A stretch of DNA of 5,279 bases, from positions 1-5,279 of the forward strand of contig JAKSMH010000112.1 in the NCBI GenBank assembly GCA_024400715.1, written 5' to 3'. A program made the position numbers and the translations under genes. Below, piece after piece: positions 1 through 4,307 of the stretch. The notes under the pieces were generated by a model. It saw only the letters and a list, made by a program, of their open reading frames with translations, ran no database searches and was not told the DNA's origin. The first letter of the stretch is position 1; each line of letters starts with the position of its first letter. This DNA comes from Bacteroidales bacterium (GTDB lineage Bacteria; Bacteroidota; Bacteroidia; Bacteroidales; WCHB1-69).

Positions 1-605
1 TGGAAATCCTCAATGGCTATTGCCATTCTCCAGAACATTGGGACGCGGCCTTGCCAAATGGCCACCGCATCTATTTGATTGGCGATGACGATTCGCATAA
101 TGTATTCAACATCAACGAAATAGCAAAATGCTTCACCTTGATTGGAAGTCCAATAGCAGATAGTACGCATATTTTAGCTGCCCTTACTTCTGGCCAAGCC
201 GTCGGCATTTATTTTCCCTTCGATGACAGCGAGAAAGGAAATCCAGAGAAGAAAAAAGCTCGTCTGGACGCCAATGACAGCTTGCGGATTGCCACGTCAA
301 ACCCTATTCAAAAAGCCGAATTTATTGGGCAAGACGGTAAAATTCTCAAAACCGAAAACAACATCAACGAAGCCCAGTATGCCCTTCAGGCAAACGACTG
401 TTACGTAAGAACCGTTTTGACTTTTGAAGACGGTACCGAAATGTGGTTAAATCCGATTACTCGCCATGAAAACCCCGACCAACTCAACGCACCCAGACTT
501 GACCGTCTTAATTATTGGAAAACCGGATTATTATGGCTGACGTACCTCATCATCTTTGGTGGAGTAGCTTATCTCGTCATCAGAAAAAAATCGGCACGAC
601 ACTAA
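1..605 (+). CDS. PHP-domain metallophosphoesterase-like protein with C-terminal membrane anchor (5'-truncated)
   Basis: Only the last 200 codons are present. The frame is open from the window edge (first full codon at base 3), so the TTG at 51 is internal and the true start lies upstream. The fragment opens with EILNG, then DWDAAL-like HWDAAL, then YLIGDDDSHN (residues 24-33). This resembles the end of a PHP (polymerase and histidinol phosphatase) fold, where a late Asp-x-His pair (here D30 and H32) helps bind the metals that drive phosphoester hydrolysis. About 140 residues of less recognisable, probably beta-rich sequence follow, then a hydrophobic helix (about 174-193) and a basic tail RKKSARH. 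This suggests a single anchor with a short cytoplasmic tail and the catalytic domain outside the inner membrane. The other metal ligands are off-window, so the substrate cannot be inferred. The family call is by motif recognition and the topology is inference. Confidence 0.72.
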   Translation, partial: EILNGYCHSPEHWDAALPNGHRIYLIGDDDSHNVFNINEIAKCFTLIGSPIADSTHILAALTSGQAVGIYFPFDDSEKGNPEKKKARLDANDSLRIATSNPIQKAEFIGQDGKILKTENNINEAQYALQANDCYVRTVLTFEDGTEMWLNPITRHENPDQLNAPRLDRLNYWKTGLLWLTYLIIFGGVAYLVIRKKSARH

Positions 606-637
606 TTTCAACTTTTATTCAATTATTGAAAAATTTG

Positions 638-645
638 TATTTTTG
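638..645 (+). promoter_or_regulatory. Bacteroidota-type -7 promoter element upstream of the Plug gene
   Basis: TATTTTTG matches the Bacteroidota primary-sigma -7 consensus TAnnTTTG exactly. It ends 18 bp before the ATG at 664, which would give a very short leader of roughly 10-13 bases. No clear -33 TTTG/TTG lies at the expected distance upstream, so this is a half-match. A 13-bp palindrome, TTCAATTATTGAA (618-630), sits just upstream and could be an operator or chance in AT-rich DNA. There is no Shine-Dalgarno, as is usual in this phylum. Confidence 0.45.
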
Positions 646-663
646 TATTTTATATCATCAATA

Positions 664-1944
664 ATGAAGAAAATATTCGCAAGTATCGTCTTAATTATAT
701 TGTTTTCGACTGCATTCTCGCAACAATACGATAATATTTCTTTTGAAAACAAGACCTACGTAGATGGCGTTGTCAGCGTTAAACTGACTCCGGCCAACGC
801 ACCTTTGGGTTTTCCCATCATAGACTTGGGCAGCGGAGAGCAGCTCAGACTTGTCTTTGACGACATCAATGGAAACGACAATCGATATTTGAAATACACT
901 GTCATCCACTGCACCTACGATTGGAAGCCATCCGACCTCAACCCTTTCGACTACATCGACGGTTTTTTCGAAGATGAAATCAGCACCCACTCCTACTCTT
1001 TCAGCACGATTCAAAATTATGTCAATTTTGAACTATTGTTTCCCAACGATATGCTAAATATTACAAAATCAGGAAATTATCTATTGTTTGTATATGATGA
1101 AACACCCGATAATCCCATACTCACACGTCGTTTTATGGTCAAAGAATCCGAAAGTGCCATCATTTCAGGTGTGGTACATTCCGCCTCGGACGTTCGTTAT
1201 CGCAACACTGCCCAAGAAGTTGATTTCGTGGTTAATACGGGAGATTATGTCATTCACAACCCGGCCCGCAGTTTGACCGCCACGATTCTGCAAAACGGGA
1301 GGTGGGACAATGCCATCATCGGATTGCGTTATCGTTTTGGGAAACCCGGAGAATACAATTTTGACTATGACGAAAATGAGAACAGCTTTTTTGGAAGTTC
1401 CGAATTTCGGACTTTCTCCCTTAAAAGCACCCGATACAACGGTGACCGTGTTGCTTCTTTAACCTACAAAAGCGACGGATACCACGCCCTTGTTCTGGAA
1501 GACATCGCAAGACCTTACGGGGCCTATCAGGGCTCAACAACCCTAAAAGGCAAATGTTATTGGGAAACCAGCGACTATGACGACAGAAACAGGGAAGAAT
1601 ATATCGATACCCGTTTCTCGCTCAAATGCGATTTTCCCATCACCGACGGCGACATTTATGTTTTTGGCGAGCTCACCGACTGGCAAATCAAAGACGAAGC
1701 CAAATTGCGATACAACGAATACACCCATTATTGGGAAAGTAATCTGTATTTGAAACAGGGCTATTACAATTACCAGTACGTTTTTGTTCATAACGGAAGT
1801 ACGGAAATCGATGCCACCTACATTGAAGGCAGCCATTGGGAAACCGACAACGACTACAGCGTTTTCGTCTATCTCAATGACGAAACTTCCCTTTATGACC
1901 GGTTAATCGGGGTGGAATTTTTTCACACCATCTACGGTAGATAG
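664..1944 (+). CDS. Type IX secretion system Plug protein (DUF5103 family)
   Basis: A complete 426-residue protein. In the T9SS, the Plug protein is known to occupy the periplasmic opening of the giant SprA translocon when PorV is absent, keeping the pore closed. Residues 1-19 form a signal peptide (MKK, hydrophobic run, AFS before QQ), which sets the start at the ATG at 664 rather than the in-frame TTG at 643. Family landmarks run in order: FDDINGNDNRYLKYTVIHC (65-83) with DWKPSDLNPFDYIDGF after it, the LTRRFMV strand (153-159), DVRYRNTAQEVDF (176-188), ILQNGRWDNAI (208-218), DGDIYVFGELTDW (328-340), LKQGYYNYQYVF (363-374), EGSHWETDNDYSVFVY (388-403) and YDRLIG near the end. The C-terminal part has the look of an AMPK/CBM48-like beta-sandwich. 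Length is normal and the gene is intact. It is preceded by its own likely promoter and followed immediately by the heptamer array. The family call is firm; the gating role is from published T9SS structures. Confidence 0.9.
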   Translation: MKKIFASIVLIILFSTAFSQQYDNISFENKTYVDGVVSVKLTPANAPLGFPIIDLGSGEQLRLVFDDINGNDNRYLKYTVIHCTYDWKPSDLNPFDYIDGFFEDEISTHSYSFSTIQNYVNFELLFPNDMLNITKSGNYLLFVYDETPDNPILTRRFMVKESESAIISGVVHSASDVRYRNTAQEVDFVVNTGDYVIHNPARSLTATILQNGRWDNAIIGLRYRFGKPGEYNFDYDENENSFFGSSEFRTFSLKSTRYNGDRVASLTYKSDGYHALVLEDIARPYGAYQGSTTLKGKCYWETSDYDDRNREEYIDTRFSLKCDFPITDGDIYVFGELTDWQIKDEAKLRYNEYTHYWESNLYLKQGYYNYQYVFVHNGSTEIDATYIEGSHWETDNDYSVFVYLNDETSLYDRLIGVEFFHTIYGR

Positions 1945-2083
1945 TGAACAGTGAACAGTGAACAGTGAACAGTGAACAGTGAGCAGTGAGCAGTGAGCAG
2001 TGAGCAGTGAACAGTGAACAGTGAACAGTGAACAGTGAGCAGTGAGCAGTGAGCAGTGGTAAGTGGTAAGTAGTTAGTGAACT
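1944..2083. repeat. Array of twenty 7-bp tandem units with block alternation
   Basis: Read from base 1944 in steps of seven, the array is 5 x GTGAACA, 4 x GTGAGCA, 4 x GTGAACA, 3 x GTGAGCA, 2 x GTGGTAA, then GTAGTTA and GTGAACT: twenty units, exactly 140 bp with no slippage in register. The first G is the last base of the Plug stop codon TAG. The main variants differ by one base (A or G at position 5) and occur in blocks, implying that a multi-unit segment was duplicated. Because 7 is not a multiple of 3, every plus-strand frame meets TGA within 21 bp in the canonical part. The canonical part of the minus strand has no stop in any frame. Similar intergenic heptamer arrays are known from cyanobacteria (STRR sequences), and I recall similar ones in Bacteroidota. 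No function is established here. Confidence 0.95.
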
Positions 2084-2223
2084 ACGTTCGTAATCGATGA
2101 AATATGAAACGTGATGGGAAATACGAGATCATCGGGAAAGTTCGCGAACAAGGATATATAAAAAGAAAAAAGTGATTTTAAAATTTTAATGTATAAATAG
2201 TATTAATTAAAAAAAATAAGATT
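2084..2223 (+). other. AT-rich leader of the ROK kinase gene
   Basis: Together with the heptamer array this makes a 279-bp gap without a recognised gene. After the array it contains a perfect 10-bp palindrome GTTCGCGAAC (2140-2149) and a GAAC-TAC-GTTC inverted repeat overlapping the array end (2079-2089). A strongly AT-rich stretch from about 2150 includes the nested palindromes ATTTTAAAAT and TAAAATTTTA (2175-2188). I see no exact TAnnTTTG element and no Shine-Dalgarno; an A-run (2209-2216) ends 7 bp before the ATG at 2224. A kinase promoter is likely here but cannot be placed. A 23-codon ORF (2104-2175) also lies in this gap. Confidence 0.5.
2104..2175 (+). CDS. Possible 23-residue small ORF (speculative)
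   Basis: An ATG-to-TGA ORF of 23 codons, beginning MKRDGKYEIIGKV and ending in IKRKK. It is basic and hydrophilic, with no signal peptide or membrane segment. An in-frame TGA lies 6 bp before the ATG, so it cannot be longer. There is no recognisable ribosome binding site. It contains the GTTCGCGAAC palindrome. It could be a leader peptide for the kinase 49 bp downstream, a gene remnant or chance; chance is quite likely at this length. Confidence 0.15.
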   Translation: MKRDGKYEIIGKVREQGYIKRKK

Positions 2224-3159
2224 ATGTATGCAATTGGAATAGACATTGGTGGAACCAATACCGACATTGGATTAGTCAATCCGCGGGGCGAAGTTGTTGC
2301 CCGCAAAAATCTTCCCACGGGACAATACACGGATGCCAATCAATACGCAGACGACCTTGCCAACACCATCAAGGTTCTCATTGACGAACAAAAAGTGGAA
2401 GTCAAAGGAATCGGCATTGGTGCGCCCAACGGCAACTTTTACACGGGATGTATTGAGAATGCACCCAACTTGAATATGAAAGGCAACATTTACTTGGCTA
2501 AAATGCTGGAAGAACGCTTACATCTTCCAGCCGTCATCACCAATGATGCCAATGCAGCCGCATACGGAGAAATGATTTATGGCGGTGCCAAAGGAATGAA
2601 GCACTTCATTATGTTTACCTTGGGAACAGGCGTAGGCAGCGGCATCATCGTGGATGGCAAGCTTCTTTATGGCCACGACGGCTTTGCGGGCGAACTGGGC
2701 CATACCATCGTTTTTCCTACCGGCCGTCCTTGCAAATGCGGCAGACAAGGTTGTTTGGAACAATATACCTCTGCGGGTGGCATTCGCAAAACCTGCCTTG
2801 AAATGATGAAGCAAGACCCATATTATGACGGGATTCTCTCCAAAATTCCTGCAGAGGAACTCAATTCCAAAGCCATCGGCGACGCAGCTAATGAAGGAGA
2901 TCCCTTGGCCCTTCGGGTATTCGAATTTACGGGTGGCATTTTGGGACTGGCCATGGCCAACGCCGTCGCTTTTTCTTCTCCAGAAGCCGTTTTCCTGATG
3001 GGTGGACCGGTCAAAGCTGGTGAAGTACTTCTTGAACCCGTACGCAAATCATTTAACCTTAACGTTTTATCAAATTACAAAGACAAGGTTAAAATTATGG
3101 TTTCGCAATTGAAACAAAATGACGTTGCCATTTTAGGCGCAGCCGCCTTGGTCAACTAA
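2224..3159 (+). CDS. ROK-family sugar kinase (glucokinase-like)
   Basis: A complete 311-residue cytoplasmic kinase predicted to phosphorylate a hexose or N-acetylhexosamine with ATP. The N-terminal DIGGTNT (residues 7-13) is the ATP phosphate-binding loop of the actin-like/ASKHA fold. ITNDANAAAYGE (105-116) carries the likely catalytic base D108. The sugar-contacting and zinc-binding ROK signature follows: GELGH (156-160), then C170-K-C172 and C177 in CKCGRQGCLE, so H160 and three cysteines can bind zinc. FLMGGPV (257-263) is the second nucleotide-binding region. Length fits a glucokinase-type ROK protein and there is no N-terminal winged helix, so it is an enzyme rather than a ROK repressor. 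The ATG at 2224 puts the DIGGT motif at the usual distance from the N-terminus. No sugar transporter, epimerase or hydrolase gene lies beside it, so whether it acts on glucose, GlcNAc, ManNAc or fructose cannot be decided. Confidence 0.9.
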   Translation: MYAIGIDIGGTNTDIGLVNPRGEVVARKNLPTGQYTDANQYADDLANTIKVLIDEQKVEVKGIGIGAPNGNFYTGCIENAPNLNMKGNIYLAKMLEERLHLPAVITNDANAAAYGEMIYGGAKGMKHFIMFTLGTGVGSGIIVDGKLLYGHDGFAGELGHTIVFPTGRPCKCGRQGCLEQYTSAGGIRKTCLEMMKQDPYYDGILSKIPAEELNSKAIGDAANEGDPLALRVFEFTGGILGLAMANAVAFSSPEAVFLMGGPVKAGEVLLEPVRKSFNLNVLSNYKDKVKIMVSQLKQNDVAILGAAALVN

Positions 3160-3188
3160 ATAACGTTCCTGTTTAAATTCATAATTGT

Positions 3189-3212
3189 AGAGACGTTGCA
3201 TGCAACGTCTCT
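3189..3212. terminator. Perfect 24-bp palindrome in the convergent gap, likely terminator or dispersed repeat
   Basis: The left arm AGAGACGTTGCA (3189-3200) is matched exactly by TGCAACGTCTCT (3201-3212). As RNA this gives a 10-bp stem with a CATG tetraloop, 30 bases after the kinase stop. The plus-strand downstream sequence CTTTGTATTT is moderately U-rich, consistent with an intrinsic terminator for the kinase. Palindromes of the form GTAGAGACG...CGTCTCTAC are, from memory and unchecked, common dispersed intergenic repeats in Bacteroidota, so it may be one copy of such a family. Confidence 0.65.
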
Positions 3213-3213
3213 C

Positions 3214-3227
3214 TTTGTATTTACAAA
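3214..3227. repeat. Short inverted repeat between the two larger hairpins
   Basis: TTTGTA (3214-3219) and TACAAA (3222-3227) are perfect inverted copies separated by TT. The repeat begins two bases after the 24-bp palindrome and shares its last two bases with the next hairpin. It is too short to terminate transcription alone. It may add to bidirectional pausing or be incidental. Confidence 0.4.
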
Positions 3228-3249
3228 ATAGCCATCTATAAGGCTATTT
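3226..3249 (-). terminator. Hairpin overlapping the 3' end of the small membrane protein gene
   Basis: AAATAGCC (3226-3233) pairs perfectly with GGCTATTT (3242-3249) around an 8-base loop. On the minus strand the last codons and the TAG stop (3236-3238) lie inside the hairpin, and the descending arm reads GGCTATTTTG, ending in a U-run. This is a plausible terminator for the surE transcription unit, using coding sequence as one arm. The stem is half AT, so strength is uncertain. Confidence 0.5.
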
Positions 3250-3538
3250 CCAATACGGCAAATAATAATGCGATGACAAAGGTCACCAACAAAATTCCCC
3301 TACCCGTGAGGTCGTATTTTAATTTCACCAAGTAATATCTCAAAATCAGCACATTGGGAACCACACTCAGCAAAATCAGCTTTTGAATCATATTGGGAAT
3401 ATTTATATTTCCCGTCTGTTGCTGAATAATCGCAATGATTCCGTACAGGATTCCGAATAAAACTGCCGGACAAAAGGTGCCCATCAGCAAGCCCATTGGC
3501 AAAGAGTCTCTTCTTAATTTTTCAACAAACTTTCCCAT
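3236..3538 (-). CDS. Small three-helix membrane protein coupled to surE, function unknown
   Basis: A complete 100-residue protein that I cannot assign to a named family. The N-terminus MGKFVEKLRRDSLP is charged and possibly amphipathic. Three hydrophobic segments follow: about 15-38, 51-73 and 79-100. They are separated by a polar loop QQQTGNINIPN (39-49) and a basic linker KLKYDLTGRG (72-81), which by the positive-inside rule would face the cytoplasm. The protein ends inside the last helix. Its ATG shares one base with the surE stop (TAATG). GGAGGAA, within the last surE codons, sits just upstream like a Shine-Dalgarno, so translation is probably coupled. The coupling argues that it is a real gene and possibly related to SurE. 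In Bacteroidota surE is often near the lipid A gene lpxB (recalled, unchecked), but lpxB is not seen here. Confidence 0.72.
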   Translation of the reverse strand: MGKFVEKLRRDSLPMGLLMGTFCPAVLFGILYGIIAIIQQQTGNINIPNMIQKLILLSVVPNVLILRYYLVKLKYDLTGRGILLVTFVIALLFAVLEIAL

Positions 3539-4305
3539 TATTCCTCCATAAATTTAAGGTCATTCATAAAATGATAAGCGGTCATATCGACTTGTACCGG
3601 CTGAATGGAAACATATCCGTGAGTCAAAGCCCACTGACAGGTATCGTCGTGGGGATCCTGGTCAACGAGATAGCCGGAAAGCCAATAATAATTACGTCCA
3701 AAGCAATCCACACGCGGTTCCAGATCCTCTTCCCAATAACCTTTGGCTTGTCTGACAATCTTTATTCCCTTGATTTCCTCGATTGGAAGTTTCGGAATAT
3801 TGATATTCAGTGAAACCTGAGAAGGAAAATCGGTTTTCAGGATTTTCGGAATCAGTTTTTTGGCATAATGGATGGACGCTGTGAAATCGGCATCGTCAGA
3901 ATAATCGAGCAAGGAGAATCCCGCTGCCTTCACATTTTCGAAACTTGCTTCGATAGCCGCAGCCATCGTTCCCGAGTATAGCAGACTCACCGAAGAGTTT
4001 GAACCGTGATTGATGCCTGACAGTACCAAATCGATTTTTCTATTCCTAAGAATAACTTTTTGACCCAATTTTACACAATCCACAGGAGTGCCATTGGTTC
4101 TATAATATTTGACACCATCTTCTTCTCGATAAAGCTGAATACGCAAGGGTTCACCCATAGTGATCGCGTGAGCCATACCCGAACGGGAACTGTCGGGCAC
4201 CACCACCACCACTTCTCCAAAATCCTTGGCCGCCTCCACTAAAGCATAAAGTCCTTTTGCTTCGTAAGCATCGTCATTTACGATTAATATCAAAGGTTTT
4301 TCCAT
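3538..4305 (-). CDS. surE: 5'/3'-nucleotidase SurE
   Basis: A complete 255-residue protein of the SurE family. These metal-dependent phosphatases remove phosphate from nucleoside 5'- and 3'-monophosphates and can act on short polyphosphate, in the cytoplasm. The signature NDD at residues 10-12 supplies metal ligands D11 and D12. S42 in SRSGMAHAIT and N99 in SGINHG complete the metal site, with spacing matching E. coli D8, D9, S39 and N92. NGTPVDCV (71-78) and LYSGTMAAAIEA (109-120) are also family hallmarks. Length is typical. The ATG at 4305 places the NDD motif correctly and begins 2 bp after the stop of the upstream T9SS-exported protein gene. The 1-bp overlap downstream makes this the middle gene of a three-gene unit. 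No Shine-Dalgarno precedes it, so translation may depend on the upstream gene. Confidence 0.95.
   Translation of the reverse strand: MEKPLILIVNDDAYEAKGLYALVEAAKDFGEVVVVVPDSSRSGMAHAITMGEPLRIQLYREEDGVKYYRTNGTPVDCVKLGQKVILRNRKIDLVLSGINHGSNSSVSLLYSGTMAAAIEASFENVKAAGFSLLDYSDDADFTASIHYAKKLIPKILKTDFPSQVSLNINIPKLPIEEIKGIKIVRQAKGYWEEDLEPRVDCFGRNYYWLSGYLVDQDPHDDTCQWALTHGYVSIQPVQVDMTAYHFMNDLKFMEE
3541..3547 (-). promoter_or_regulatory. Shine-Dalgarno-like GGAGGAA inside the surE 3' end
   Basis: Read on the minus strand, GGAGGAA lies within the final codons of surE (Met-Glu-Glu-stop). It ends 2 bases before the ATG of the membrane protein, with the GGAGG core 4 bases away. It supports the start at 3538. 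A strong GGAGG is unusual in this phylum, which generally does not rely on Shine-Dalgarno pairing, and the bases are also dictated by the Glu codons, so the role is uncertain. Confidence 0.4.
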
Positions 4306-4307
4306 CT

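Noticed and set aside
51..53. TTG start of the first gene at 51
   Set aside because: The frame is open to the window edge and the residues before it (EILNGYCHSPEHWDAA) look like part of the PHP domain.
618..630. Terminator after the PHP-protein gene (TTCAATTATTGAA)
   Set aside because: It is an AT-only 6-bp arm around one base, too weak for a terminator; at most an operator or chance.
643..663. TTG start for the Plug protein at 643
   Set aside because: It would add MYFISSI ahead of a normal signal peptide starting at the ATG at 664, and it overlaps the likely -7 promoter element.
1944..2083. CRISPR array
   Set aside because: The unit is only 7 bp, with no spacers and no cas genes nearby; it is a simple tandem repeat.
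3189..3212. Terminal inverted repeat of an insertion sequence
   Set aside because: It is a single compact palindrome with no transposase gene, partner copy or target duplication in the window.
3496..3813. 105-residue plus-strand ORF antisense to surE and the membrane protein
   Set aside because: It overlaps the well-supported surE C-terminus and the membrane protein start, with no family resemblance.
4060..4242. Plus-strand ORF with a histidine run near 4199-4213
   Set aside because: The run is the reverse complement of the GTG valine codons in the SurE strand VVVVVPD; it is a shadow.
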